From the NCBI GenBank assembly GCA_949284445.1, contig CASDVP010000005.1:1-64000 (forward strand): a stretch of DNA of 64,000 bases, read 5' to 3'. The notes under the pieces are model-generated. The model worked only from the letters and a program-made list of their open reading frames with translations, made no database searches and was not told the origin of the DNA. Each line of letters opens with the position of its first letter. Position 1 is the first letter of the stretch. This document shows, in pieces, positions 42,221-52,490 of the stretch. Source of the DNA: an uncultured Bacillota bacterium (GTDB lineage Bacteria > Bacillota_I > Bacilli_A > RFN20 > CAG-288). Both the position numbers and the translations under genes were made by a program.

Positions 42221-42625
42221 TTAATAATTTTCTAAGAGCATATTTATGAAAATCACAGCTGCTTTATATTTGATCCTATAATAGCTTGATTTTGAGAACT
42301 TTAAACGCCAACTATTATCATGAATACCACGGAAATAAGATTTCCATAGAAGATTACCATAGATCGATTCTATTGAATTAAGAATAAAAATGACCGATAA
42401 GATATAGCGGGTTTTATCATTCTCCTTTTCTAGAATACCGCTTCTCATAAAGGTCACGGCTTTTTTAATAGTTGGAATGGCATCATCTTTCCCATCGAAT
42501 AGTATCGCCATTTCTTGCGGATAAGAGATGAACAGATAATTACAAACAGCAATGTAACAGTCTCGGATCTTCTTCATACTTTTCATCGGATTAGATTCTT
42601 GTTTTAGTTTTTCTAAATCTATCAT
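42221..42625 (-). CDS. Hypothetical protein, 134 aa, possibly MG284/MPN403-like
   Basis: An all-helical protein ending SSYYRIKYKAAVIFINMLLE. A C-terminal SxYYRxKxKA helix is what I associate with the MG284/MPN403 family of Mollicutes and with ArpU-like phage regulators; this match is from memory and weak. The ribosome binding site GAGAGG begins at the foot of a long hairpin (42638-42686). Probably the first gene of the operon with the two membrane proteins. Confidence 0.45.
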   Translation of the reverse strand: MIDLEKLKQESNPMKSMKKIRDCYIAVCNYLFISYPQEMAILFDGKDDAIPTIKKAVTFMRSGILEKENDKTRYILSVIFILNSIESIYGNLLWKSYFRGIHDNSWRLKFSKSSYYRIKYKAAVIFINMLLENY

Positions 42626-42637
42626 TTATAATACCTC

Positions 42638-42686
42638 TCTAGAAGAATTAAAGGACTCGGGACTTCAATCCTTTGATTGTTCTAGA
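42638..42686 (-). promoter_or_regulatory. Long hairpin directly before a ribosome binding site
   Basis: The arms at 42638-42655 and 42669-42686 pair over 18 positions with one G-G mismatch, around a 13 nt loop. No T-run follows on the - strand, so it is not a standard terminator; the GAGG of the next gene begins at its base. Confidence 0.55.
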
Positions 42687-42758
42687 AGCACATTAAAAAT
42701 AGAGACTCTCCAAGTTCTATATTCGTGACATATTTGATAGAAAGTAAAAAAAATAAAA

Positions 42759-43847
42759 TTAGGAAACTAAATTAAGAAATATCGTGTCTAAGATGTAAAA
42801 ATATTGAGTTTTAACTGCTATGTGGTCATTTTTTATAGTTATATAATCTTTTTCCTTTATGAGATTATGCTGATATTTTTTTAGGAAATCAACTTTGAAT
42901 CTCTTTTGATATTCGATCAGCGATAATCCTTCTTTTAAACGTAGATTCAGCATAATAAATTCGAATTCCTCATCGTTTTTTGATATTGTCTCCGTCGAAT
43001 AACTCCATTGTTTATCTAAGTATTTTTTCATTGATAGCGTGTTTGTTTTTCGTAAATTTCCGATATAACTGCTCGCTCCTAAACCGGCTGCGTAATATTG
43101 TTCATCATGCCAATAAGTCAAATTATGTTTGGATTCAAATCCAGGTTTTGCAAAATTAGATATTTCATAATGGATGAACCCATTTTTTTCTAAAGTATCG
43201 CTGATAAAAGAATACATATTTGCAAGTTCGTCATCACTGGCAGTTTTTGTTTTATTGATGTAAAGAAAGGTATTTGGTTCGATTTGAAGTGAATAAAACG
43301 ATAAATGTTGAGGATTGAGAGATAATGCCAACTGCAAGTCTTTGTTCACATCATTTAAAGAAGTGCCATCTAGCCCATATATGAAGTCTAAATTGAGATT
43401 GTTGATGCCAACTTTTTTTATATTGTTTATTACTGCGATTACATCGTCATTGGTATGATGACGCCCTAATTTTTGCAAGATCTTTTCGGAACTGGATTGA
43501 ACACCTAATGAAATTCTATTGATACCATGATTTTTTAGTAGTACTAGCTTTTCATAGGTTAAGCCATCGGGATTAGCTTCTATAGTAAATTCTTCAGTAA
43601 TTGGAAAGCGAGAATTTAAATATTTGAGTAATTTTTCTAGTTGTTGTAAAGAAAGAGATGTTGGAGTACCACCACCTATATAAATCGTTCTTAACTGATT
43701 ATCAGGGATGTTTAGACTGTCGATTTCTTCGATTAAAGCCGTCAAATAATCATCAGTATTAGAATATTTGATCAGCTGCTTTGGAAAATCACAATAGGCG
43801 CATATATGATCACAGAAGGGAATATGGATATATAAGGAATTTATCAT
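42759..43847 (-). CDS. hemW: Radical SAM protein HemW (coproporphyrinogen III oxidase-like)
   Basis: 362 residues. The radical-SAM cluster motif is CDHICAYC (Cys12, Cys16, Cys19). It also has GGGTPTSL, EANPDG and RISLGVQSS, all typical of HemW/HemN. HemW is a heme chaperone, not a true oxidase. It overlaps the 105 aa gene by 4 bp (ATGA). Confidence 0.88.
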   Translation of the reverse strand: MINSLYIHIPFCDHICAYCDFPKQLIKYSNTDDYLTALIEEIDSLNIPDNQLRTIYIGGGTPTSLSLQQLEKLLKYLNSRFPITEEFTIEANPDGLTYEKLVLLKNHGINRISLGVQSSSEKILQKLGRHHTNDDVIAVINNIKKVGINNLNLDFIYGLDGTSLNDVNKDLQLALSLNPQHLSFYSLQIEPNTFLYINKTKTASDDELANMYSFISDTLEKNGFIHYEISNFAKPGFESKHNLTYWHDEQYYAAGLGASSYIGNLRKTNTLSMKKYLDKQWSYSTETISKNDEEFEFIMLNLRLKEGLSLIEYQKRFKVDFLKKYQHNLIKEKDYITIKNDHIAVKTQYFYILDTIFLNLVS

Positions 43848-44161
43848 TTATAACTATCCTTGATGTCTTGTTTTAATTGAATCAATAGGCTGTCGATATC
43901 AACATCAGTGAAGATTATGTTCAATTCTTTTTCCTTCTTTGTCAAATATACTTGCAACTCATCATCGCTAGGTATGACATGACTCGGCTTGACTACAAAT
44001 GTATCGACGTTTTCTTGTGCAAAATCTTTGGGCTCTTTATTTTCTTTCTTTGGACGTAGACTCGGTATGAAGTAGATTAGAGCGATAATTAATCCAACTA
44101 GTACGACCAAAACGATTAAAATAATACTCCAGGTCGGCATCGTTACTAAAAACATGTTCAT
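43844..44161 (-). CDS. Hypothetical single-helix membrane protein, 105 aa
   Basis: A hydrophobic helix at about 10-33 is followed by a polar, probably cytoplasmic, region of ~70 residues with an acidic centre. Overlaps both neighbours by 3-4 bp (fic-like gene upstream, hemW downstream). The start may be ATG 44161 or 44155; both follow AAAGGAGA. Function unknown. Confidence 0.55.
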   Translation of the reverse strand: MNMFLVTMPTWSIILIVLVVLVGLIIALIYFIPSLRPKKENKEPKDFAQENVDTFVVKPSHVIPSDDELQVYLTKKEKELNIIFTDVDIDSLLIQLKQDIKDSYK

Positions 44162-45432
44162 TCTCCTTTAATCGGTATAGGCGTATAGATGAATTTCTTG
44201 AAGTGCTTCTCTTTTTTGTAAAATCCTTTATTTGCTAAATCTTCCATTGAAGTTCTAGCTGTTTCATAAACAGTTTTTTCAGTCTCTTTAAAATCATTAA
44301 CAGTATAGTGAAGACCGATTGTGCAATGACCAGCATAGAAATGAGCTTGCTTCTTTTTTAATGTAGGATAAGTCTTAAGAAGTTTATCGGTGATCTCATC
44401 TATCTCATCCTGGCTATTTGAAAGAGGAAAAACAGGTAAAGCAACATCATGTGATTGCTCTACTAAAATATCATTGTTATTTGTATCTTTATAGTTGGAT
44501 TCAAGCTCAGCAATTTTATCTTTTAGATTTGAAAATTGTTGTTCGAAAAATTTCAAATAAGAGAAACACGCATACGTTAAATCATCATTATCTTGACTAG
44601 TTTTAAGTTTATCAAAAACTAATTTTGATTTTGAAAATGCTAGGGATTCAAAATCCAAAAGAAAAGATGTGTTTTTTAAGCCACAAATATTCAGAAAAGC
44701 TTTTGCAAATATGCTAGCTGTTTCTTCATTTGAAAATTCAAACGGTCTTGCCGATAAAAAGAAATAGACGATGATAAAACTTCTTAGAAGCACAGGAATG
44801 ACTTCATCGTTTAACGTATCGATCAACGAATTTAAATGTGATTGGATTTTATCTGTAGATATCGGGATGAGTGGATTATTTAAATTTTCAATATTTCCAG
44901 TTCGGAATTTGCTTTCGGTTGAGTCATCATCCATGATCAGATGTTTATTGATTTGGCAAATCGAGTTTAAGGATATTTCATGCAAATTTTGTGCAAATGA
45001 ATAGGTATTCGAATAAGCTTGAATGATATAGAGTTCAGTTGGTAAAGAGGATAAAGAATCGCTGACTATTTTTCTCAGTGTGCTCTCATGTGGGTTGACA
45101 CCGACATTTTTGGAACAAGCAGATAAAGCCTGCAGTTTATATGAAGATTTCAACTCCTGTAAAATATTTGGTGAGATTTGAAGTAATTTAAGCTCTAATC
45201 GCATCAATTGTCGTTCCAGCTTGTAGGCAGAACTCAATATCGGTTTAGTTAAACAGAGGTTATAAAAACTATCATCTATAGTTCTTAACGGGGTTTCATA
45301 ATCAAAATAGCTTCGATAATCTTTGACTTTTCTGATGATGTCATCCACATTGCTTTTGTTATAGAAACTAGAGATTTCGTTTTTTGTAGCATAATTGAAG
45401 TCGGTGAATCTTATTCCTTCTTCAGTTTTCAT
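44158..45432 (-). CDS. Degenerate Fic-like domain protein, 424 aa
   Basis: The middle of the protein resembles a Fic fold: ICQINKHLIMDD...KFRTGNIENL (about 160-185, where Fic proteins have the IH..L....G.fR pattern) and then YFFLSARPFEFSNEETASIF (about 222-241), in the place of HPFxDGNGR. The catalytic His is Arg, and the Gly-Asn-Gly-Arg is lost, so AMP transfer is unlikely. A C-terminal domain follows (about 290-424). ATG 45432 is preferred to TTG 45438. It is tightly linked to lepA (3 bp gap). Confidence 0.5.
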   Translation of the reverse strand: MKTEEGIRFTDFNYATKNEISSFYNKSNVDDIIRKVKDYRSYFDYETPLRTIDDSFYNLCLTKPILSSAYKLERQLMRLELKLLQISPNILQELKSSYKLQALSACSKNVGVNPHESTLRKIVSDSLSSLPTELYIIQAYSNTYSFAQNLHEISLNSICQINKHLIMDDDSTESKFRTGNIENLNNPLIPISTDKIQSHLNSLIDTLNDEVIPVLLRSFIIVYFFLSARPFEFSNEETASIFAKAFLNICGLKNTSFLLDFESLAFSKSKLVFDKLKTSQDNDDLTYACFSYLKFFEQQFSNLKDKIAELESNYKDTNNNDILVEQSHDVALPVFPLSNSQDEIDEITDKLLKTYPTLKKKQAHFYAGHCTIGLHYTVNDFKETEKTVYETARTSMEDLANKGFYKKEKHFKKFIYTPIPIKGE

Positions 45433-45434
45433 AG

Positions 45435-47252
45435 TCAATTATTCCCTTCATCCACAGTTAACATAGCAATGAATGCTTCTTGTGGAACCTGAACTTTACC
45501 AAATTCCTTCATACGTTTTTTACCACGTTTTTGTTTTTCGAGCAATTTCTTTTTTCGGGTGATATCTCCGCCATAGCATTTAGCTAAAACATCTTTTCTG
45601 ACGGCTTTAATATCTGATCTAGCGATAACTTTATTACCTAAAGAAGCTTGAACAGGGATTTCAAATTGCTGACGAGGAATGACATCTTTTAATTTATCGA
45701 CGACAGCTCTAGCACGTTGATAAGCAGTTCCTCTAAAGACAACAGTCGTAAGCGCATCGACTCCTTCACCATTCAATAAAATATCCATTCTTTCGACATC
45801 CGATTTTTCATAACCGATGAGTTCATAATCTAAAGATGCATATCCTTGTGAAACTGATTTTAATTTATCAAAGAAATCGAAAACAATCTCGCTTAATGGC
45901 ATTTTATATTCGAGTGTGACACGAGTTTCATCGATGTAGCTCATATTTTGATATTCACCACGTTTGTTTTGACATAATGTCATAATATTGCCGACGAAAC
46001 TCTTTGGTGTCATGATTTCCACTTTAGCAAATGGTTCATAAGTTTCTTTTATTTTAGTACGATCTTTAGGAAAATCAGCAGGATTCTGAATGAACTCATG
46101 TCTACCATCTGTGAAAACGACTTCATAGACGACAGATGGGGCGGTGCATACCAAGTCTAAATCGTATTCATCTTCTAATCTCTCCTGGATGACTTCCATG
46201 TGGAGAAGACCTAAAAAGCCACATCTAAAACCTGAGCCGAGAGCGACTGAAGTTTCGGGCTCATACACTAATGCCGAGTCATTTAAAGCTAGCTTATCTA
46301 AAGCGTTATGAAGATTTTCAAAGTCTTTATTATCGCTTGGATAAAGGCCAGCATAAACCATCGGTTGTGTCTTTCTAAAACCTTTCAACGGACTGGTTGT
46401 AGGATTGTCATCTAATGTGATCGTATCACCGACAAAAACTTCTTTAATATTTTTGATCGACGCACAGAGATAACCGACTTCTCCGGCTTTTAAAGAATCC
46501 ACCTTTTGTTCTTTCGGTGTTCGGATTCCGAGCTCTGTCACTTGAAATACTTTTCCATTAGACATCAAACGGATCTTATCTCCGGTTTTTACTGTTCCAG
46601 AAAAGACGCGCAAAAGAACAATAACACCGCGATAAGAATCAAATTTAGAATCGAAAATCAAGGCTTTAAGAGGTTTGTTTTCATCACCGGTCGGTGCTGG
46701 TAGGTCATTTACGATGTGCTCTAATAATTCCTCGATACCAAATCCAGTTTTCGCCGAGACACGTAAACATTTATCGGGATCTATTGCTAAAGTATCGATC
46801 AACTCCAATTGACATCTCTCAACATCTGCGGAAGGTAAATCCACTTTGTTTATGACAGGAATGATCTTTAATCCGTTATCAATTGCGAGATAACCATTAG
46901 CTAGAGTTTGAGCCTGAACCCCCTGTGTGGCATCGACAACTAATAAAGCACCTTCACAAGCGCTCAATGATCTTGAGACCTCATAAGTGAAATCGACATG
47001 TCCAGGTGTGTCGATTAAGTTAAATAGATAAAGCTCTCCATTTTTAGCTTTATAAGTCACATTGACAGCATTGAGTTTGATCGTGATTCCACGTTCACGT
47101 TCAATGTTCATGTCATCTAAAAACTGTGGTAAAAGAGAGCGAGTCTCAACAGCTCCTGTCTTTTCTAAAATGCGATCGCATAAAGTCGATTTACCATGAT
47201 CGATATGGGCGATGACACAAAAATTTCTGATGTGTTGTTTATCAAAGTTCAT
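45435..47252 (-). CDS. lepA: Elongation factor 4 (LepA)
   Basis: 605 residues, standard length. The GTPase domain has [17 protein letters not shown] and NKVD; LepA-specific parts are [20 protein letters not shown] and the C-terminal [20 protein letters not shown]. It back-translocates or clears stalled ribosomes. It overlaps the helicase gene by 11 bp. Ribosome binding site GGAGGAC. Confidence 0.96.
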   Translation of the reverse strand: MNFDKQHIRNFCVIAHIDHGKSTLCDRILEKTGAVETRSLLPQFLDDMNIERERGITIKLNAVNVTYKAKNGELYLFNLIDTPGHVDFTYEVSRSLSACEGALLVVDATQGVQAQTLANGYLAIDNGLKIIPVINKVDLPSADVERCQLELIDTLAIDPDKCLRVSAKTGFGIEELLEHIVNDLPAPTGDENKPLKALIFDSKFDSYRGVIVLLRVFSGTVKTGDKIRLMSNGKVFQVTELGIRTPKEQKVDSLKAGEVGYLCASIKNIKEVFVGDTITLDDNPTTSPLKGFRKTQPMVYAGLYPSDNKDFENLHNALDKLALNDSALVYEPETSVALGSGFRCGFLGLLHMEVIQERLEDEYDLDLVCTAPSVVYEVVFTDGRHEFIQNPADFPKDRTKIKETYEPFAKVEIMTPKSFVGNIMTLCQNKRGEYQNMSYIDETRVTLEYKMPLSEIVFDFFDKLKSVSQGYASLDYELIGYEKSDVERMDILLNGEGVDALTTVVFRGTAYQRARAVVDKLKDVIPRQQFEIPVQASLGNKVIARSDIKAVRKDVLAKCYGGDITRKKKLLEKQKRGKKRMKEFGKVQVPQEAFIAMLTVDEGNN

Positions 47253-49674
47253 TGGTGTCCTCCTCTTGAAAGAAGCGTGTTAATGTTGCTTTTACTTGAC
47301 TAGGGGAAATAGCTTTTATAGCTTGTGGATAAATTTCTTTGATGATATCCCTATAGATTTTATAATTAAATCTTTGATCAATAAAGAAAATAAAGCCTTT
47401 ATCTGTCTGTGTTCTGATAACACGCCCAGCCGCTTGTAACACTCTGTTAAATCCAGGATATGCATAAGCGTATAAATACCCCTTTTGTGGGTTTTGTTCA
47501 TCTTGATAATACGATTTGATTTTGTCGCTTTCATAATTGATTTGTGGAATGCCGACAGAGATGATAATGCTGCCAATCAAGCGATCGCCGATGAGGTCAA
47601 TACCTTCCGAGAATACGCCTCCTAAGACTAAAACACCGACCGTAGTTTTGATATTATCTTCTCTGAATGAGCTTAAAAATATATCTTTGTCTGTATCTGA
47701 CATTTGTTTTGTTTGATAAAAAATATCGATATCTAAGTCGTCATTTTCAAAATAAGTTCGCAGATCATTCAAATATTCATATGAAGGGCAATAAACAAAA
47801 TAATTACCTTTTTTAGCAGAGATACTTGCTTTGATCAGTTCATAGATAGAAGCCATATTTTGCTTTCGATATTCATATTTCAAAGAGTGATTAGTATCGA
47901 TAAGAACCTTACACCGCTCTTTTGGAAAAGGTGATTCTAGTAACAGAATATCGTAGGTGTCATCTTTATCCCCACCTAGCAAATCAATGTAATACTCTTT
48001 AGGTGAGAGGGTTGCTGAAAAGAAAACAGCTGATTTGAAATTTTGTAATGTCTGTTTGATATATGGCTTGCTAGCGATATTTGCGATACGTAAAACGGTC
48101 GGTTCAAAGTCAGAATTCAAAATGAAATAAACACAGAAATTTTTACTGTTTTCTTCATCAGATGAAATGGTATATATATCATCAAAATCCATCAATTTGT
48201 AGAAAAAATCCATCAACTTATCGTCGACAGGTTCATATTTTGAGCCATCAGGATTAGGATTCTTTTTAAGTATAGCTTTAAAATCAGTTAAGATATCGCA
48301 TAATAAATCTGAAATATTTAATGGGACTTCTTCAACTTCAAAAACATTTTCTTTATTTTTCTTGATATTATCCATATCGATTGGAAAATTTAAAAATGCT
48401 TTTTTTAATTTGTTAAGTTTGCGATGAATTTTCTTTAAATATTCACCTGAAGTTAAATGATATGCTTTTTTGATATCATCAATCGTTATTTCAACGGAGT
48501 AGATATCTCTGACACGATCTGGTAAATTATGACATTCATCGATTAAAAGATAATCATTGCCCCTAATAGTGTCATCAAGAAATTTTAACGTTGTCGAATA
48601 ATTGAAGATGTATGAGTAATCGCAGATGAGCACATCAGAATATTTAGCTAATTCAAATTGAAAATAATATGGGCAGATCTGCTTTTCATAACAGATCTGT
48701 TTTATAGCACTTTTATCAAGCATCTCATTTGAATATAAAGCATCGAGGACAGAGGTTAATATTTTGTCATAAAAAAATTGTGCAAAAGGACATTCATCTG
48801 GATTACAATGTCCTACCTTATCATTGAAACAGATATTTTCTTTGCTTGTAAATTCTAAACAGCGGGCTTTAGATCCTAAAAGTGTAAATAACTTCAATGT
48901 TTGAACAGCGATTTTTTTAATCGAATTTTTACTAGTCAAATAAAAAATATGATCTGCTTTGTCATCAACAAAGCGTTTTAAACTAGGATATAAAACTGAA
49001 ACAGTTTTACCGATACCAGTCGGTGCTTCGATATAAACATTTCTTTCTTCATCTTGGGCCTTTTTTACAAAGTCAATCAGGCGTTTTTGACCTTTTCGAT
49101 ATTCTTCAAATGGAAAAGGTATGTTTTTCCATGACTCGTTTCTTTCCTCTTTTAGCTTTTTAATTTTTTTGATGAAATTGACATAACGAATCATCAAGTC
49201 ATTTATGTAATTGCTGACTTCATCAAAAGTGTACAGCTTAGTTATGCGCTTCTGTTTAGAAAAATTATTTTGACTGATATATGTCAATATCACTTTTATT
49301 TTGTCCAAAGCTTGTTGCTTAGCAAAAAAATAAGCGTAAAACATAGCTTGACCTAAGTGCCATTCGCTTTGACTAGAAATAAACGAATCCAAATCTGAAT
49401 TTGTTGTTTTTATTTCTTCTATACACCAATATTTATTATCGAAAAAAATGCCATCAGCTTTTCCCGAGACTTTACAAAGAAAATTATCGATTTGAAAAAC
49501 TCCACCAAGCGGTATTTCTGATTGGTATGTTTCACTTTGTTGATCTTGATATATACGATGGAGTGATGAACCTTCATTCATACTAGCTTGATTAAAGATT
49601 CTAGTATCTAAATGACCTCGTCTAAGAATAGTATCAACAACTTCATGTACTGAAATATTTAATTCATAATTCAC
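47242..49674 (-). CDS. DinG/XPD-type DNA helicase fused to a PD-(D/E)XK nuclease domain
   Basis: 810 residues. N-terminal domain (about 1-170): KADGIFFDN then CIEEIKTT matches a Cas4-like PD-(D/E)XK core (D...E-x-K). Helicase: motif I APTGIGKT (about 220), iron-sulfur Cys region [15 protein letters not shown] (about 285) with ICPYYFQ, motif II DECHN (about 381), motif [16 protein letters not shown] near the C-terminus. Rad3/XPD superfamily 2 helicases unwind 5'-3'. Starts with GTG 49674; TAAAAT lies 7 nt before it with no ribosome binding site. Confidence 0.85.
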   Translation of the reverse strand: MNYELNISVHEVVDTILRRGHLDTRIFNQASMNEGSSLHRIYQDQQSETYQSEIPLGGVFQIDNFLCKVSGKADGIFFDNKYWCIEEIKTTNSDLDSFISSQSEWHLGQAMFYAYFFAKQQALDKIKVILTYISQNNFSKQKRITKLYTFDEVSNYINDLMIRYVNFIKKIKKLKEERNESWKNIPFPFEEYRKGQKRLIDFVKKAQDEERNVYIEAPTGIGKTVSVLYPSLKRFVDDKADHIFYLTSKNSIKKIAVQTLKLFTLLGSKARCLEFTSKENICFNDKVGHCNPDECPFAQFFYDKILTSVLDALYSNEMLDKSAIKQICYEKQICPYYFQFELAKYSDVLICDYSYIFNYSTTLKFLDDTIRGNDYLLIDECHNLPDRVRDIYSVEITIDDIKKAYHLTSGEYLKKIHRKLNKLKKAFLNFPIDMDNIKKNKENVFEVEEVPLNISDLLCDILTDFKAILKKNPNPDGSKYEPVDDKLMDFFYKLMDFDDIYTISSDEENSKNFCVYFILNSDFEPTVLRIANIASKPYIKQTLQNFKSAVFFSATLSPKEYYIDLLGGDKDDTYDILLLESPFPKERCKVLIDTNHSLKYEYRKQNMASIYELIKASISAKKGNYFVYCPSYEYLNDLRTYFENDDLDIDIFYQTKQMSDTDKDIFLSSFREDNIKTTVGVLVLGGVFSEGIDLIGDRLIGSIIISVGIPQINYESDKIKSYYQDEQNPQKGYLYAYAYPGFNRVLQAAGRVIRTQTDKGFIFFIDQRFNYKIYRDIIKEIYPQAIKAISPSQVKATLTRFFQEEDTNEL

Positions 49675-49716
49675 GTCTAATATTTTACCATTTTATTACT
49701 AATTTTATGATGACAT

Positions 49717-50793
49717 TTATTTTAATAATGATGGTAAATATTCTTCTGCATATTTAAGGGCATCATCATTTTTTCTTGCGATGGCTCTTTTTAAATAGAA
49801 TCTTGCTGTCTTATCCTCTTTGATCGACTTGTAATATTTAAAAAGCAAAAAATCTGCTGCGTTATCTGTTTTTGCAATCGATTTAAGAATTTCTGCGCCT
49901 TTCCGACTGGTTTTAGGATTTTCTAATAAAGCGACTGCGTATTTTTTAGCCCCAGCTCCTTTGAGAAAAGCTTGATAATAATAATTTAGGTAATCTTCAT
50001 TTTCACTTTTTGCGATATCGCCTAATAGTTCTAGCGCATATTTGTTATCTTTAGCACGCTTTAAATAATTTTTAGCGATTTTTCTGTGATATTCATTATC
50101 GCTGTGATATAAAAGAAATCCAGCTTTATAATGGCATCTTTGTTCACCCAAATCTGATCCTGTCCGGTAAAACAAAAGTGCCTTTTCATAATTTCTAGAT
50201 TGCTCATTGATAAGGCCTAAATAATAGAAGCTTTCGATTTCTTCACAAGCATTTGCTTCATTTAATAATTTGATGCCTTGTTTGTTATGTTTGCAATAAT
50301 AGATATAGCCAAGATATGTTTTAGCTTTATTGTTATCCAGATTTTGCTTTAGATATGATTCTGCTAAATCAAAATTGACATCAATACCGATACCATTAAA
50401 ATAGCATCGCCCTAGCTCAAAACTAGCCTTTTTATAACCTAATTTATATGCTTCATAATACAAATTAAAAGATTTAGATAAGTTTTGACCAAAAGGAAGC
50501 AATCCTTTTTCATAGATCACTGCTTGTAGAAATAGGGCACGCGGATCTTTGTTCTTACATAAGTTGATCAAATCATAAGAAAGGGAGTGTGGTATTTCTG
50601 AGTCTTTATCTAGTAAGCATAGTTCAATATATGAGATCACTTCATCTCTAGTTAAAGTCACTTTTTGACTTAAAGTGATTTTAAATCGTAACCTTTCAAA
50701 AGCACATAAAACATTTTCTATAGGAAGTTGTTCTAATAATTTGTGCTTTAAATAGTCGTCGCCGCTTAAATATGTGCTTATTTTTTCTGACAT
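49717..50793 (-). CDS. Sel1-like repeat protein, 358 aa
   Basis: From about residue 85 the sequence is a series of ~36-residue helical pairs with A-x-x-x-LG-xx-Y/C patterns: SFELGRCYFNGIGIDVNFDL, AKTYLGYIYY, CHYKAGFLLY and others, that is Sel1/TPR repeats. The N-terminal 80 residues differ. The last repeat region has KTARFYLKRAIARKNDDALK. Solenoid proteins of this kind bind other proteins. Ribosome binding site GAGGTAATTTTT. Confidence 0.75.
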   Translation of the reverse strand: MSEKISTYLSGDDYLKHKLLEQLPIENVLCAFERLRFKITLSQKVTLTRDEVISYIELCLLDKDSEIPHSLSYDLINLCKNKDPRALFLQAVIYEKGLLPFGQNLSKSFNLYYEAYKLGYKKASFELGRCYFNGIGIDVNFDLAESYLKQNLDNNKAKTYLGYIYYCKHNKQGIKLLNEANACEEIESFYYLGLINEQSRNYEKALLFYRTGSDLGEQRCHYKAGFLLYHSDNEYHRKIAKNYLKRAKDNKYALELLGDIAKSENEDYLNYYYQAFLKGAGAKKYAVALLENPKTSRKGAEILKSIAKTDNAADFLLFKYYKSIKEDKTARFYLKRAIARKNDDALKYAEEYLPSLLK

Positions 50794-50924
50794 AAAAATT
50801 ACCTCTTTATATTTAATGTAGTTAAAAAAGTTGTAAAACCAAATTTGCCCCCTGCAAAAAGTCTCAATTTATTATCAAAAATGTCCCTAAATTCTCATCA
50901 AAAATTTTTTTAAAAATAAAATGC

Positions 50925-50953
50925 TTGCAACAAAATAATGTTTGTATTAGAAT
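50925..50953 (+). promoter_or_regulatory. Promoter of tRNA-Phe
   Basis: TTGCAA (50925-50930), 17 bp, TAGAAT (50948-50953), 20 bp before the tRNA. Confidence 0.6.
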
Positions 50954-50973
50954 AACAAAGCGCGTTTCAAAAC

Positions 50974-51047
50974 GGCCCGATAGCTCAGCTGGTAGTAGCA
51001 AAGGACTGAAAATCCTTGTGTCGGCGGTTCGACTCCGCCTTGGGCCA
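50974..51047 (+). tRNA. tRNA-Phe (anticodon GAA)
   Basis: 74 nt; acceptor GGCCCGA/TTGGGCC, anticodon stem AGGA/TCCT with loop CTGAAAA, T-arm GGCGGTTCGACTCCGCC, discriminator A. The D-arm is irregular (GCTCAGCTGGTAGTAGC instead of the usual ...GGTAGAGC), with one extra base and a stem mismatch. CCA not encoded. Confidence 0.88.
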
Positions 51048-51177
51048 TTCTTAAAATTAAATGATCTGTCATCTCAATAGGTGCCAGATTTTTTTGATTT
51101 ATTAAACAATTAAAATGGATGATGGTTGATATATACGAGGAAATAGTATATTTTAAACTTTATTGAAGGAATCAGAA

Positions 51178-51636
51178 ATGACTGAAAATCAATTTGAAAA
51201 ATTCTCTCTTGCAATTGGAAGAATCTATAGATATTGGCATGAAATTGCTGCAAATGAATTAAAGCCATATAAATTAAAAGGGACTCATGCTCTTTATTTA
51301 ACGCTATTATATAATCATCCTGAAGGTATTTCTAAAGTCGGTATATGTAAGGAATTGCGCAAAGATAAAGCTGACGTCACTAGAATGATCGATATTTTAA
51401 GCGAGAATAAATTAGTGAAGAAATATGGTCAATATCGTGGAAAATATATATTGACTGCAAAAGGGCGCAAGACAGCAGTGATCGTATTAAATAAAGCTAA
51501 TAAAGCAGTTGAATTAGTCAGCAAAAACCTCAACGAAAAGGATATCGATTCATTTTATGCTACATTGAATATCATCGTTGAAAATCTTAATCAAATAAGC
51601 GACGTAGCCTTAGAAAAACAAGAGCCTATCTTATAG
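51178..51636 (+). CDS. MarR-family transcriptional regulator
   Basis: 152 residues. The winged helix-turn-helix is visible: GTHALYLTLLYNHPEGISKV, GICKELRKDKADVTRMIDIL and then KYGQYRGKYILTAKGRK (wing), with long helices at both ends for dimerisation. Start ATG 51178 follows AAGGAATCAGAA; an upstream in-frame TTG is less likely. Convergent with the YoaK gene. The target genes are unknown. Confidence 0.8.
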   Translation: MTENQFEKFSLAIGRIYRYWHEIAANELKPYKLKGTHALYLTLLYNHPEGISKVGICKELRKDKADVTRMIDILSENKLVKKYGQYRGKYILTAKGRKTAVIVLNKANKAVELVSKNLNEKDIDSFYATLNIIVENLNQISDVALEKQEPIL

Positions 51637-51690
51637 TTTTAAGTTCTATTAAATCAAACTTAATTTAGACTTACAGATTGGAATAGAAAA

Positions 51691-52395
51691 TTATTCTTTT
51701 GTTTCTGCTTTATTTACGCGATAAACAGGATAGATTATTGCTAATAATATAAAAATCGGTATCAGAAGAGTTAACTTTATTTGTTCACTATTATTTAAAT
51801 TCACGATAAAGGCATAAACGGTTATTGCCCCTGAACAAAAGAAGATGAGAATACTTAGATAATCCAAACAGGTTTTTCCATATGACTTATCTTTAAATTT
51901 GATGAAATCAGCAAAGTTTTTAGCTAAATTTGATAAGAGATTCGTCATCATTGTTGTCGCATATGTGTGACCATGCAATTCTCTAAAAGTAAAATACTGA
52001 AATGCGCTAAACAGTGTCAATAGGGCGCTACATATATAATGGATAGGTAATGGGCTACTTTCTATCTTTTGCACTTTTATAAAGAGCAATGGTAATAGCA
52101 AAATTATTTGTATAGTAATAGAGAATAGTTCAACTCTTATTTTTTTCTTGAGCAAAACTAATTTTAGGAATTCAGCTAAAAGAATACCGATAAAAAATAT
52201 TAAAATCATCAGAGCGTGATAGCCGGCTGATACTAGGTCTCCATCGATCAAATCTGTCATTGTGTAAATCAAATTACCAGTTTGCATACCGGAAAATACG
52301 CCAGATAGTTGAATTGAATATAATTCGATAAAACCCCCTATGAATGATAGTAAAATTGCGATGATGAGTTCTAATACACTTTTATTTTTAGTCAT
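51691..52395 (-). CDS. YoaK-family (DUF1275) membrane protein
   Basis: 234 residues with six hydrophobic helices. The conserved N-terminal SFIGGFIELYSIQLSGVFSG, then MQTGNLIYTM, matches DUF1275 (GGxxDaxsyl..g.FvanMTGNtv). The mid-protein RELHGHTYATTMMTNLLSNL is the second family motif. Start at ATG 52395, not the upstream TTG: TTGTTT-17-TATACT ends 6 nt before it, so the mRNA is probably leaderless. Function of the family unknown. Confidence 0.78.
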   Translation of the reverse strand: MTKNKSVLELIIAILLSFIGGFIELYSIQLSGVFSGMQTGNLIYTMTDLIDGDLVSAGYHALMILIFFIGILLAEFLKLVLLKKKIRVELFSITIQIILLLPLLFIKVQKIESSPLPIHYICSALLTLFSAFQYFTFRELHGHTYATTMMTNLLSNLAKNFADFIKFKDKSYGKTCLDYLSILIFFCSGAITVYAFIVNLNNSEQIKLTLLIPIFILLAIIYPVYRVNKAETKE

Positions 52396-52401
52396 AAACA
52401 A

Positions 52402-52430
52402 AGTATAGTGCTATAAAAAAATTAAAACAA
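52402..52430 (-). promoter_or_regulatory. Promoter giving a leaderless yoaK-type mRNA
   Basis: On the - strand TTGTTT (52430-52425), 17 bp, TATACT (52407-52402), then 6 nt and ATG 52395. Confidence 0.65.
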
Positions 52431-52490
52431 CTTTTTAAATTAGTAATTTCAATGCTGATTTAATATAATAAATGCAAAGGGGTAGGAAGT

